Shown: positions 43,018 to 54,900 of the stretch, piece by piece
Position numbering within the stretch: position 1 is the stretch's first letter
Layout: every line of letters starts with the position of its first letter
Assembly: GCA_032718475.1 (NCBI GenBank)
Contig: JAUCBJ010001040.1
Span: 1-64,000 of the forward strand
Length of the DNA: 64,000 bases
Reading direction: 5' to 3'
DNA from: Nemertoderma westbladi
Taxonomy: Eukaryota > Xenacoelomorpha > Nemertodermatida > Nemertodermatidae
The notes under the pieces: generated by a model
What the model was told of the DNA's origin: nothing
The model's database searches: none
Seen by the model: the letters and a program-made list of their open reading frames with translations, nothing else
Made by a program: the position numbers and the translations under genes

Positions 43018-43859
43018 TGCTATTTAGTTTAGGCTTTACCAACCATCAAAGATCATTATGTACTGTACCACAAGACTAAACTGCATGCATAATACGTATA
43101 ATTTGCCTACCGGTATATATCTAATGCAGAACAGGCCTACACTATTTGAACTTCCCAGAAAGTTATGAAATATTTATTATATCCATATTGATATAATATC
43201 CATAATGATATTATCATCCAAAATTCAATGCTATTGCACAAAAAACAAAATAACAATACCATTTAGATACAGTACTTGACATATAAGTGCAAAAAATATG
43301 CAATACATAGTTATCTTGGAATTTTGATATGGGTTGTAAAAGGTAACAAAATATCATAATTATTAGATCAAAATTCAGAGTAGTTTCATATTCTGTGGAT
43401 ATTTATAGAAATATAGACTTAAAATTAATATTAGACAATCTTCTAAAACTATAATATTCTAAAAATATTCATTTCTAACTACTGAAGAAGTAACATAATT
43501 TTTATTTTTTTTATGTCCAATGACACCTCCTTTGTCCAATTTCACCCCACACCACTGCACCATTTAGGCTATATATTATTGTTGTCACTAGATTACAGGA
43601 CGATCACAGCGAGGCGTAGAATGGGGATGAGTATTGTATTTTAACAATTCCTAAATGACAATGTTCAGCACATTGAATGTATATCATTTATACAGTACCG
43701 TTAGGGGAATGTTGTAGGCTATATACTATTGTTGTGACAAGACATACAGGACGATCACAGCGAGGCTTGCAAGGGAGGTGAGTACTTATATCTTATACCT
43801 ATATCTTATCTTATACTTATATCCTAAGGATAAAAGTAAAAAATTAAATTTTCATGCTA
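43018..43859. other. AT-rich spacer with a dispersed direct repeat
   Basis: ATTGTTGT...ACAGGACGATCACAGCGAGGC occurs near 43578-43616 and again near 43728-43766, about 150 bp apart. No gene. It may be terminal sequence of one of the flanking pogo elements. Confidence 0.5.
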
Positions 43860-44500
43860 ACCAAGAGTTACCAGATGTTTGAAATACTCATTATAGACAG
43901 TGGTAGTTTCATCCATCTATTTAACACCATATAAGGCGCCTGGTGGCCCACCTTCCATCCATTCCCCATATACATTATTTCCTTGATAAACAATGTGCGG
44001 TGGGTAATTTTTCCCTGAGGCACTCGCAGTAGAGAGGATTGTGTATTGCTCCTTGCCTGACCCAGGGATAATGTTAGTTTGATTTTTGGCTCCTTTCTTT
44101 GCAGTGATATTTTTTCGATTTGGGTTGGTTTCCATTCCACTTTCATCAAAACTTAATATTTGTGCTGGCCTATCTGTCAATTCAAGATTGTCAATATATT
44201 TTTTCAGAAGGGCAAACCATGCTTCGACTACTGTGCGATTGGAGCCCATTGTCCTCGACAATGTGAGCAATTCAGGGGTACGTATTGATAACTCACATTT
44301 CCAGTGCTTCATGAAAAGACGATACCACTCCTCACCGGGTCGCCCATCTGTTTTCGGAAAGAGATCTTCTTTTCCTATCTTATTTATATAAGATTCTGTT
44401 AAGTCCAAAATTCACATTTCCCTAGTGGAAATCCAAACTCTGTAAACGATTTCACAACTGAGACCAAGCATCTTCTTCTTCTTTTGAAAACCTACTTGGT
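43860..44500 (-). pseudogene. Second pogo-like transposase fragment, different lineage
   Basis: The open part (44408-43917) reads TESYINKIGKEDLFPKTDGR, PGEEWYRLFMKHWKCELSIR, then RPAQILSFDESGMETNPNRK (first catalytic Asp), KEQYTILSTASASGKNYPPH and GGPPGALYGVK. A TAG interrupts it just before MDETTTVYNEYFKHL. Upstream, EFGFPLGKCEF lies in another frame, so a frameshift separates it from the helix-turn-helix end. It is similar in layout but clearly different in sequence from the transposase at 42060-43017, so the two are separate insertions. Its 5' part recurs at 27608-27736. It ends at 44500, exactly where the long duplication begins. Confidence 0.75.
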
Positions 44501-44554
44501 CTTCCAGACCCCATCTTTGTAGATGTTCTCCATTTTTCCAGATGTTATTAGATT

Positions 44555-44930
44555 TTATGAAATTTTTTTTTTGAAAATGCAGTCACTGGATGTATGTTTA
44601 ATCCATGTGTAATTGTTCAAGCCTAAAAAAAATACCCATTTAAAAGAATCTTTATAATTTCTTGGCTTTGGAGCAGCTGCCCCCACAGGAGGCACCTCAA
44701 TTCGTGCAGGCCAAAAAGTACTGCCCTTCCTCAGGCGCACACAGACTAAAGCCTCTTCTCCACACTCGACATCTTCTTGCCTGTTATCTTCACTACAACC
44801 ATCTGCCGAGGCATCTTGATACAATATTTCTTCTTCATCGTATGTGCTGCTTGATATATAGGGTTCAGGGACAGTTTTTTTCTGTTTTTTTTTTATCTTT
44901 TGGGTTGGTCATGAGGCAATGCCAAATTTC
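44555..44930 (-). pseudogene. PWWP-like exon (copy 1)
   Basis: The minus-strand frame, open from about 44930, is lysine-rich (TQKIKKKQKKTVPEP), then acidic (TYDEEEILYQDASADG), then ALVCVRLRKGSTFWPARIEV and SFKWVFFLGLNNYTWIKH. A hydrophobic strand, the WPA motif and a second FFLG..NYTWI strand fit a PWWP domain, which reads methylated histone tails and DNA. The WPA form is a common natural variant. The frame ends soon after the domain, so this is one exon or a fragment. Family assignment is by motif only. Confidence 0.4.
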
Positions 44931-45213
44931 TTGATATGATTTAATAATAATATATTGCTGTTAAGCAGCTTATACATTGGTGGATATTTGTTGTTCCGAC
45001 TTGTTTTCGTTTCTGACATGAATGAGGGAACATTTTTTCCATTAACTATTCAACTTGTTAGTAATACATAAATATCACCCCCCTGCTTTCGTGAGGAATA
45101 TGAGAGTGTCACTAAGAGAATACGAATAACGCTCATGTCCAAATTTTACCCAGATATCTAACATCTCAAAAATATACTTCAGGAAACCATAAAGTTTGAA
45201 CCGAACCTACCCA

Positions 45214-45233
45214 CCCCCCCCCCCCCCCCCCCC
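45214..45233 (-). repeat. 20-nt poly-C tract at a Helitron-like ORF breakpoint (copy 1)
   Basis: Twenty C on the plus strand. On its right the sequence matches 23330-23565 in reverse orientation; that similarity stops at the homopolymer edge. Confidence 0.9.
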
Positions 45234-45234
45234 T

Positions 45235-46176
45235 CCTTCCCCCTGGTTTGAAACACAAACCAGTACGGCAATGGACGTAGGGAAGTCCACATGGACAGCG
45301 CCATCTGGCTCGTTTGTTGCACCTGGGGATGGAACATAGAGACTCATTGTTCAGATGTTGGTGCACCAGCAGACAGTCCTGGTGAATGGAGCATCTCACG
45401 TTGGATTGGCCGGCAAAATGTGAGAGTAAAGACTTGGACAGATGATGGTCCATTTTCTTTACAAATATTAGTTCTTCGAAGTGTTTGAATGTGGAAAAGC
45501 TGGATAACGTATTGGAACAAATTTCATTAGCTTTGGTGTCCTGGAAGGAATAATTATCATTCCACCTGAAAATTGTATTACATTCTGTTCCTATAGATTG
45601 GAGGTAGTGGAGTCCATTACTAAGAATTACACAACCGGGGCTACTGCTACTTGGAGGTAAAGATGGGCATTCTAGAACACCCCCCAGAAAACGGCGAGTG
45701 CCATCTCGGATATATAACCCAATAGCATCCCCATTGGAGCGGTTTACCTCATGCCGAATGGAGATCCCTGGACAGTGGCTAGAACTGTAGCACTTTTTGT
45801 TACAAGGGAGAGTTGTTGGTGCCCATTTGGGTAACTAATTAAAACAACATTATGTAATGTCTCCTCAGTTTGGGTTTGGAATGAATACCTCGCTTTATTT
45901 AACGTTGAATATACAACTTTTACTAAGTCTTTAATAAAGTCGGCAGGGTTTTCTACTGACAGAAGATGCTTATGGAGTGGAGGTGAAGATGACAGGATAG
46001 AAACTAAATGACTTTGGAGGGGGAATTTAGTTCACAGTGGGAAGTAAGGGTCGACTTCCACTGCTCCTACTATATGCATGGATGAGTAGGAGATGGAAAT
46101 TGTTGGTTTGGGAGAATCTATCTCCAGCATCTTTAGATGTGTATTCCTCCCACTGAATAACGGCATCCTCATTGTC
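45235..46176 (-). pseudogene. Helitron/Helentron-like Cys-rich N-terminal protein, extended upstream (copy 1)
   Basis: The 3' part (45453-45235) is identical over about 70 residues to the ORF at 23361, including RCNKRARWRCPCG and HCRTGLCFK. The frame is open further upstream to about 45765: NGDAIGLYIRDGTRRFLGGV, LSNGLHYLQSIGTECNTIFR and DTKANEICSNTLSSF. In other frames further up are HLLSVENPADFIKDLVKVVY and, from the ATG near 46174, MDNEDAVIQWEEYTSKDAGD. Three or more shifts or stops show decay. This locus therefore supplies the N-terminal half missing at 23361. The gene is cut at a poly-G tract. Confidence 0.5.
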
Positions 46177-46198
46177 CATATATGTTCCCCCAGTTAAA

Positions 46199-46660
46199 CT
46201 GCATAGACCCTCTTACTAGGGCAAATCTGGTCCCGTAACTAGGACCCCCTTCGTTCTGGGATAAGGACGCCCTTGGTCCTGGATTAAGGACCCATATACT
46301 TGGCTGCAGGGGTATATGGCCTGGCCAGGCAGATGGTGATCTACCAATGGCTGGTCAGGAGTAGAGTGTTATCATGTCCACTCTGAATGCTCTTCACTGC
46401 GACCTGCACCTGGCAGCAGGGGTACAGGGCATGACCCAGCAGATGAGCTGCACACCAATGGTGGGTCATGTGCGCCAGAGTAGATATGGGTGATGGGCCT
46501 CATATCTGACTCCACTGCGACACCCACCCTGTGGAATGGCAATCCAGGGTGTGGCATTTGCCCTGAGAGCTGACTCGGCAAAAAAGCACCCCCAACCCCT
46601 ACTATGGATTACATTAGTAATGCAGAGGTCCAGCCACTAGAGGCCAGTGGAATGACTGGA
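46199..46660 (+). repeat. RTE LINE 5' region, plus-oriented copy
   Basis: About 460 bp, from CTGCATAGACCCTCTTACTA to CCAGTGGAATGACTGGAC, match the reverse complement of 51080-51541 with few differences. In the latter locus this sequence leads directly into the N-terminal coding part of an RTE-type LINE, so it is that element's 5' leader. Here it breaks off after a few codons and is followed at once by a different LINE. Confidence 0.85.
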
Positions 46661-46680
46661 CAGATAGTAAACAATAAACA

Positions 46681-48478
46681 ATGATAGTAAACAATATTCT
46701 GAACAAACAGAGCACAACCTGTGAAATTCACTTCTTACGAGACAAACAAATTAAAAAAGTAATAAGTAAACCAACGGCAATTGCAACATTGTTCAATAAA
46801 ACATACCTAAATTTGGGAAACTTTCTTGGACTTGAGGACATTAAGTATAAATCATGTATGAATCGAAAAGTTAAGAATAATAATTTCAGTTTTAGACACA
46901 TTGATGCAATTGCAGTTAGTGATATAATTTCAAAACTAAATGAAAATAAATCACAGGGTCCCTCAAAAGTTCCACCCAAAATAATAAAATTAGTAGCACC
47001 TTATATAGTATTTGTCTTGACTTATTTAATTAACCAATCAATAACTAAATCAGAATTCCCCAGTAGGCTTAAGTTAGCAGATGTAACTCCAGTATACAAA
47101 AAAGGTGACAAGGAACAAGCAGATAATTATAGGCCAATATCAGTAACTTCATCTTTCGCAAAAATATATGAACGTGTTATTTATATCCAATTAATAAACT
47201 ATATAACTAAAAATAAACTACTCCCAACCAAACAGTTCGGATTTAGGAAATCATATTCTACAAAGGACGCTATAATTTACGCAACAGAGAACTGGAGATC
47301 AAAACTTGACGTAGGAAACCATGTTGCTGTAGCAGCTCTTGACTTAAGTAAGGCTTTTGACTCTCTGAACCACAGTATACTTCTCCTTAAACTGAAAGAA
47401 ATCGGACTCCACTCAACTGCTGTTACTTTCATGCGCAACTACCTTACCAATCGTAAACAAAGGGTCAAAATAAATGGGGACTACTCTAGCTGGGAACAGA
47501 CTGAACGGGGAATTCCACAAGGAACGCTTCTAGGCCCACTTATGTTCCTCATATACGTCAATGAAATATCGGAATCTGAGAATCTTAACATCATTCAATA
47601 CGCTGACGATACCCTTATCTTTGCTACAGGGCGAGATCCGATAACAGCCACTAAAATACTAGCGGAACGTATAACAAAAATAGAACGACAATTTCTAACT
47701 CTAAAAATGCAAGTAAATCCGGAAAAAACAGAGTTCATCTTAATAACACCTAATTCTAGAACCACTGAAATCAATGAAATTAACCTACAATTAGGAAAAA
47801 CAATAATACAACAAAGTTCGCAATTCAAATACTTAGGAGTATTGATTGATAACAAACTAAATTGGAAACCACAAATTAAATCAATCACAGAAAAAATGAC
47901 CCACGCAGTATCCTGTCTAAGACTAATAAAGGGCCAATTACCAACAAGCACAAAACTTACTGTATTTAAAGCAACTGTTCTGCCATTACATAACTACTGC
48001 TGTGAAATTATCGCTCCACTTCACGACACACATGGATACAAGAACATACTATACGAGCTAGATAAAATACAAAATTACGGATTACGCACCGTTTACTGCA
48101 AAAAAATTAGAGATGCTACAGGGACAGAACTACGTTCACAAGCAAAATTACCACATTTATAAGCACTTAGGAATTACTATGCATTAAAATACTACTATAA
48201 ATACTTTTACGATCTATCGACACCGTTTAAAAATCTTAGCTTACCTTTCCTACAAAACTATGGAATAAAGAACGATAATATAAATAAGAGAACTCTTGTA
48301 TTAAAATTCCAAAAACAAATACACTTTTCGGGTACAACAGCGTAATGGTAAGCAGCACCCGACTGTGGAATTCCTTAGATAAAAATATCCGTGTGCTCAA
48401 GTCATACAAAGAATTTATAACTAAAATTAGGAGCCATTTCAGCAAAATGTACGCCCGTGAGGAAATAACTTAAACGAA
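46681..48478 (+). pseudogene. Jockey/CR1-like LINE reverse transcriptase, 5'-truncated (copy 1)
   Basis: The 493-codon frame 46681-48162 carries the RT: KLNENKSQGPSKVPPKIIKL, GDKEQADNYRPISVTSSFAK, TKQFGFRKSYSTKDAI, AVAALDLSKAFDSLNHSILL, TERGIPQGTLLGPLMFLIYV, NIIQYADDTLIFAT (catalytic YADD) and FKYLGVLIDNKLNW. There is no endonuclease. An in-frame TAA follows LRSQAKLPHL; the same frame then continues RNYYALKYYYKYFYDLSTPF. A further frameshift near 48330 precedes MVSSTRLWNSLDKNIRVLKS and the end of the protein at about 48472. The 3' UTR runs to 48658, is interrupted by a hAT element, and ends in an (ATT)n tail near 50700. Confidence 0.85.
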
Positions 48479-48658
48479 ATAGCAAACAAACTCAAAAATA
48501 CCAGAGACTGCTGGTTAACTTGATGATTGATAGTATTATGTTAATTGTGCTTACCCAGTACTAAGTAGTGTAGAGTAGATCATAGATAGATACATTTAGT
48601 ACATTATTATTAATAAATATAGATATATTAAAGTTAGGTAATGACGCTTTATTCAATA

Positions 48659-48666
48659 ATTATCAG
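48659..48666 (+). repeat. Left 8-bp target-site duplication of the hAT element
   Basis: ATTATCAG at 48659-48666 is repeated at 50589-50596. Eight-base target duplications are diagnostic of hAT transposons. Confidence 0.9.
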
Positions 48667-50588
48667 CAGTGCCGGATTAAGCCTCTGGTGGCCCTAAGGC
48701 ACATTTTAGTAATTTCCAAAAATGGCCCGAAAATTGACATTTTTCCGCAAACCATTTCAAAAGAAATAGCTGCTGAAAACAACTGAAATTGTGAAAATGT
48801 TGTGAAGGAAATATAAAGTTTTTCGTTGGATGACTGCGTGCCAATAAGTACTTTAATAATAAGTACTTTGCAAAAATAGTTTTCATCAAGAATTGTAACA
48901 TTACTAAACGGGATATTATGCTATTCCTGTATAAAACCTTTGCTATAAAAAGTGTAATGCTTTTGGTAGAATTTCAGGCTTTAATTTTTAATATACTGTA
49001 TTAATGGGACCATTGCCCCAAATCTATTTGTTTTATTTATAAAACTATTCTGAAAGTTTAACACAATGATCTGTGAAGTTTTACTATGAAAACTGAGTAT
49101 AGATAGCTTCATAAACTCTTTGTTCGAAAAATATGGCACTTTTTGAGCAGGTCGGTTTTTTTCAAAAATTCTCTAAATTTTGAGGCATTTATATGTAAAT
49201 TAGCTCATATTTAAGGATCTATAATACCACCTGCATTGAAGTTCTTGACCGAAGACTTTGGTAAAATGGACCTAGATATGTAGGCATCTTCTATGAAAAC
49301 TTTAAAACAATTTTATTTATTAGCACAAAATTATTGTTTTTTAAAAATTTATGGGGGTTTTAGTATGTCCGGGCTATATTTTGGGAATCAAATATTTTGT
49401 GATAGACAAAGTGTAGCAGTTACAACATCGGTTCTAGAATATCCAAATGGCCATGCTTTACAAAACCAACGATAGTATTCCTAAAGCTGCTGAACATTTT
49501 GGTATATGTTTGATGGCAATTGAGTAAAAAATAAAATAGTAGTAGGGAATTTAGTAATGAAAAAAGTCAAAATGGACAAACTGATAAAAAGGTTGTTTTA
49601 TACAGAGAGTCATAAATATCAGCAATATATTATGTTATTGAAAAGAGCAGTGTTGAGGTCAAAAAATAATTCAATGTTGAAAACCGATATCACCTTTTAT
49701 GAAAGCCCTTCTATCAAACTACAAAAAAATTGTGTAAATTTTCAAAAATTTCATTTCTGTGGGGGTTATAGTTGGCCCCCTTATGGCTGACTGGTCCCAG
49801 TAGCATTTGACAATTTTGATCGGATCGTGGGACTGTGTTATTTATTTGCTGTAGGGTAGGTTTCGCAGGGTACTTAGAAATATAACACACCAAAAGTGTG
49901 GGCTTAGTGCAAAGATATAATATTTCTGATCTAGATTTTGAATTGCTGAGAAAGTAATGTTCTCCGATAAGATAACAGTCTTGGAAATAAGCACTTTTTG
50001 TCACTAATTTTAATTTACTAAAATTCAATTAGGGCCTATGCTGTCCGAGAGTTTTAGGTTTTGCAGGAATTGCACCTAAAATGCTATCGAATGCAAAATT
50101 CAATACACGGGGGTAGAACATCTGAATTTCGGTTTAATTAAATTACAGTAGTGACAAGAAGTTATTTCTGACACGTTTTTCTTTATCAACAACTATTTTA
50201 TCTACAACTAAAATTATGTGGTTGTTCTAGAAAGTTTAAGAGCATAACGACAAATAATTACAATTCAATTGAAAAAAAAATTCAATTAAATTCTCCATTG
50301 TTCATAATTAGCACTTTAAAGTTTTACTACCAATGTTTTATTATTTCCCTGCCATCAGGTCTCGAACTAATAACACAGCACCTGACCCCTCGACTGAGCA
50401 AAAATTTTCACTTTCTATCACAAATTTAGGGATAGAAAGTAGTCGAAAGATGCACTTTTATGCTCTGTTTTCTACTAATTTTAGAAAATATTTTTTTCAT
50501 AGGAATGACTCATTGATAAAAAATGGCCCGTATTTTCGGCTGGCCCTAAGGCACGTGCCTTATATGTCTTAAGGTTAATCCGGCACTG
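48667..50588. mobile_element. Non-autonomous hAT element in the LINE 3' UTR
   Basis: The 1,922-bp insertion starts CAGTGCCGGATTAA and ends with its inverse TTAATCCGGCACTG, flanked by ATTATCAG on both sides. TGGCCCTAAGGCAC is present near both ends (about 48689 and 50541) in the same orientation. The interior is AT-rich with only short unrelated frames and no hAT transposase domain, so it must rely on transposase supplied from elsewhere. It splits the 3' UTR of the LINE beginning at 46681. Confidence 0.9.
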
Positions 50589-50596
50589 ATTATCAG

Positions 50597-50700
50597 CCAT
50601 AACGATATCTATCTGTTAGGCTGCCTCTGTGCGGTTTTTTTCCTATAAAACTTGTTGCGGAGTTTTTGAATAAAAAGAATTTATTATTATTATTATTATA
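50597..50700 (+). repeat. 3' end of the Jockey/CR1-like LINE with (ATT)n tail
   Basis: After the hAT element the LINE 3' UTR resumes and finishes GAATAAAAAGAATTTATT followed by an (ATT)n run to about 50700. A simple tandem end is normal for these LINEs and sets the 3' boundary. Confidence 0.7.
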
Positions 50701-51541
50701 TTAATCAGAACCTCATCAGTCTGTCCAGTCTGCATTCGGTGCTCTTGAACACCCACTACACTAAGAGCAAGCTTATCTGCCAAGGCAGTCAGCTCACCTT
50801 GTCGCATTGGGGACCCGAGTGTTCGGGTGTTTACTGAGGCTAGTCTAATGACTTGCCTCAGATTCACCAATGGCTTTGTTGGTCGGGGTGGAACATGAGA
50901 GTAGCCTCCAACTCCAGAACCCCTCTCCCCCTCACAATCTGGCCTCCCTGGTGACCCAGGGTTTGGGCCAGAAAGGTCATCAGGGAAGGGACTCAAAGAA
51001 TTGTTGGCTTCTCTCTCTCCAGTAGGGGGTGAGACAGGCAGCCGGTCAGGAGATAACTGACGCCTGTGAGGCTGATTGTGTCCAGTCATTCCACTGGCCT
51101 CTACTGGCTGGACCTCTGCATTACTAATGTAATCCATAGTAGGGGTTGGGGGTGCTTTTTTGCCGAGTCAGCTCTCAGGGCAAATGCCACACCCTGGATT
51201 GCCATTCCACAGGGTGGGTGTCGCAGTGGAGTCAGATATGAGGCCCATCACCCATATCTACTCTGGCGCACATGACCCACCATTGGCTGTGCAGCTCATC
51301 TGCTGGGTCATGCCCTGTACCCCTGCTGCCAGGTGCAGGTCGCAGTGAAGAGCATTCAGAGTGGACATGAGAACACTCTACTCCTGACCAGCCATTGGTA
51401 GATCACCATCTGCCTGGCCAGGCCATATACCCCTGCAGCCAAGTATATGGGTCCTTAATCCAGGACCAAGGGCGTCCTTATCCCAGAACGAAGGGGGTCC
51501 TAGTTACGGGACCAGATTTGCCCTAGTAAGAGGGTCTATGC
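50701..51541 (-). mobile_element. RTE-type LINE 5' end: leader and start of endonuclease
   Basis: Read on the minus strand, a leader (51541 to about 51138) is followed by an ORF from 51137: MDYISNAEVQPVEASG, a Pro-rich segment (PDRLPVSPPTGEREAN), then VIRLASVNTRTLGSPMRQGE and VVGVQEHRMQTGQTDEV. The last two strings are the first strand and QEHR motif of an endonuclease of the RTE kind. It is cut at 50701 by the (ATT)n end of the other LINE. The leader reappears in opposite orientation at 46199-46660 and 61683-62144. Confidence 0.75.
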
Positions 51542-51574
51542 AGCTACAGGTGGCACCTCCTTTTTGCTGCATAG

Positions 51575-51876
51575 ATATTGGGATCGGAAATAAATGAATA
51601 CCAGCTGCATCAGTTTATTAATGGTCGACATACAGAACAGCATATCAAACAATAATATGAACCAACAGACCAACGAACACACCCACCACCTTACAGCACA
51701 TCAGTACAGCAGTACAGTAGGTACCGGTAACGGTTACTGTACCTACAGACCTAGAAGATAGGAAAGACTGAATACCGGAATACCAGAAGAGGACCGGTAG
51801 CTAAAAGACCAGTAGGTTGGATCTAACCACCACCAAGCCAGGGTCTACTAGAGCCCTAACAATACATAATCTAACA
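51575..51876 (-). repeat. 3' LTR of Gypsy element
   Basis: 302 bp, identical to 55869-56170 except for one difference seen (AGAGCCC versus AGAACCC near the right end). On the element strand it begins TGTTAGATTATG and ends CCCAATAT. It is preceded in the element by the purine run TTGGGGGAGA (51877-51886). The outer flank is the 4-bp target duplicate ATAG (51571-51574). Confidence 0.95.
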
Positions 51877-51886
51877 TCTCCCCCAA
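51877..51886 (-). promoter_or_regulatory. Polypurine tract
   Basis: On the element strand TTGGGGGAGA lies immediately before the 3' LTR, in the place where second-strand DNA synthesis is primed in LTR retrotransposons. Confidence 0.75.
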
Positions 51887-51946
51887 GAACAATGTAGGAG
51901 ACATTTGTACTGAAAAAAAAAATCCAACCACCACCAATAGGTCAGT

Positions 51947-54900
51947 TCATTGAACTCCGAATCTTGCTGGTTGCTTGTGAGTTCTCGAACTGCGCCTGGG
52001 AAGATCATCAGCGAACTGTACCTGTTTTTGAGGCGTTATATCACGAAGAGAAGAGTCATCTGGGATGGAACGTAGATAACGACGATTTCTCCAATACACC
52101 CGACCATTGTCTAGTTCTATCCGGTAATCTCGCCTAGTACCACGGGAAAGGACGATACCAGATTTGTTCCATAGTTTGGAATGTGCACTCTGGATGCAAA
52201 CTCGGGAACCAATAGGAATCGGGGTTAAGTCGTGAGCATGATCATTATAATATGATTCAGTTGCTGAAGACGTTGAAGGACCAGGGATAGGGAATGAATC
52301 ACCTGCCAGTGTGGATGAATGAGCTGGTATAGTAGAACGGAGGGATCTACCGAACAACAGTTGAGCTGGAGACATACCATGTTCTTTAGGAGTATTTCTC
52401 CATTCCAGCAAACCACGAACAAAGCAAGTAGAGTTTAGATCTCCTTTGACATCTAACTTTTTTATCAATGATTTCATGGCCTTTACAGCCCCCTCTGCAT
52501 GACCATTAGACTGAGGATACTCAGGAGTAGAATACTCAGGGATGATATTCCATTCGGATAAGAAATCATGATAACGTGCTGAATTAAATTGTGTACCACC
52601 ATCAGAACGAAGGCGTTTTGGAATACCGAAATCTTTGAACCATCCTCGAAGAGCTGAAATAACTTGAGAGCTGGAAGGATCGGCACGCCAAGAATGAACG
52701 CATGGCCACCCAGAATATCTATCAACATAAACCAGGTATGACCAGGTGCTGAAGTAGAAAAGATCAGCAGAGCAATCCTCCATTGGAAGACATGGATGAG
52801 GGTCGCTTTGGAGAGACTCTTTAGGTAAACTTGGTTGATAAAGTTGACACTGGGGACAAGAATTGACTATGTTTGTAATATCGCTATTGATACCAGGCCA
52901 GAATACAGTTTGCCTAGCTCTCCTCTTAGAACGTTCAATGCCCTGATGAGCATCATGAAGGTGCTTCAGGACATTCTTGCGGAGGGAAGATGGAATTACA
53001 ATCCGGGAACCTAATAAAAGAAGATTATCTTCACAAGATAACTGATGTCGCACATTCCAGAATGGGCGTATGTGCACAGAACATTGTGTGGATGTTGAGG
53101 GAAATCCAGAAATAACAGCATCCACCAAAGCCATGTAAGAAATATCATCCTTTGCAGATGATCGGATAGACTCAATATATGAATCCTTGAGATGACTTGG
53201 AGCATCAGAAACAACAATTGAGGTAGACACGTGACGAATGACTGCGGAAACATGGTCATTGACATCTGTATCACAAAGAATATCCTCTGGAGTAGGATCC
53301 GAAACAGGGGCACGGGAAAGTGTGTCTGGAATCGAATCGATATCGGAAGTGATATCGGAAGTGATATCGGAAGTGATATCAGAAGTGATATTGGAAGTGA
53401 TATCGGAAGTGATATCGGAAGTGATATCGGAAATGATATCGGAAGTGATATCAGAAGTGATATCGGAAGTGATATCGGAAGTGATATCAGAAGTGATATC
53501 GGAAGTGATATCGGAAGGATGGACCCAATCAGTTGGTTCGTTATCCAGAACTGGACAAATAATACCTTGTTCAACCATTTTCTCTGAGCGAGCTTTAGCC
53601 CAGTCTCTAATGGCTAAAGGAAGTTGCCTGGCTGTATGAATAGCACATTGTTGGGCATCATCTTTTAATGAAATGGTCATGGGTGGGCCATTCATTGGAC
53701 GAAGTTTGTCATCTTGGTCAAAAACATCAGAATAAGCCTTTATGAGTTTCTGCTTAACAGTATCCCATTCTGAAGGCGAAGGTTCATCAGAAAGATGGAA
53801 GTCAACCTTGAATGATGTTGTTGGAATTGAGTTTTTAATACCAATTGGTGACATATTAGAAGAATTAGAAGAAGCAACAGACTGAATTTCTGCCACTGGT
53901 TCTGGATATGAACTTGAAATAATTCCTAGGTTTTGACAAGTATACCATGCCAAAAGAATTCCATTGACTTCTTCACAAATGCAGATAAGCTCATCAGTTG
54001 AATATTCACCATAGGAAATTGTGGTGTGGAGGAGACCAATGCATGAAAGAAGACTACCATTAGCAGCAGAAAGATCATCATGGTCTGGTGGAAGTAAATT
54101 TTCTTTGTCAATAGAAAGGGCCTGAAGAAAATCTAAGCCGGCAACAGTGGCCTCAGCACCAGTATCTGGAGTTGCTTTGAGAGAACCGAATAAATGTCCT
54201 GTTGCGATATGACAGAAGTTCAGAAATACTTTCGGAGCTTGACGATTATGGCTTCCAACCAAATTGAGGGTGATGCGGCTAATGGGTTTTGTCTTAGGTT
54301 TTGAAGATGAATTCGAATTATTTTGTTTAGACCGACAAACATTGGCAAAGTGGCCTTCCTTGCCACAATAAGAACAATCTTTGTTCCTTGCTGGACAGTC
54401 AGCGCGTTTATGGTCTGTTTTACCACAACCATAACAAACTATAGGGCCAGTAGTTGAAGAATTGTTTCTGGAATTGGATTTAGAAGAATTGTTGCGCCTG
54501 GAATTATAAGGCTTTTTGTTGTGAAAACGAGATTGTCGAGAAGCTTGGTTGATTGAAGGGTTTTTTAAATCCTGAACTCCAGCTTGGGCTGATTCCTCAG
54601 ACCTACAAAGATTTACAGCATCTTCAAGCGAAGGAAATGGAGTCAATGCAAGAAGTTTAGATCTGGTGTCCTCGCAAGAAATACCAGACATAATTCGAGT
54701 AGTCAACCGCCGATCGAAACAATGACGACATAGATCAGCATCTCGAGCAAGATCTTTAATAGCAACCAGGTAGCTATCAAAATTTTCACTTTGACGTTGT
54801 TTCCTATTATCAAACTGAACACAATCAAGGGCTATATTCCGTTTACCACGAAAATAACTTTGAATACAATCTATTAACACCTGAACTGTTAAAGGATTAT

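Larger units (their letters stand above)
44500..48260. repeat. Copy 1 of a 3,761-bp direct duplication
   Basis: The stretch starting TCTTCCAGACCCCATCTTTG and ending TTTCCTACAAAACTA recurs at 59984-63744. Every landmark is offset by exactly 15,484 bp, so there is no net indel, and no substitution was found in the parts compared. It carries a PWWP-like exon, a Helitron-like Cys-rich pseudogene, an RTE 5' region and most of an RT ORF. The left boundary coincides with the pogo fragment edge. At the right, copy 1 continues into the rest of the LINE while copy 2 does not. Confidence 0.95.

Noticed and set aside
46372-46581. 69-codon minus frame repeated at 61856-62065 and partly at 51160
   Set aside because: It lies in the RTE leader; repetition reflects DNA duplication and there is no recognisable domain.
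53231-53639. Plus-strand frames rich in Ser-Asp-Ile-Gly or Ser-Glu-Val-Ile repeats
   Set aside because: They are antisense readings of the 12-bp minisatellite within the Gypsy ORF on the minus strand.
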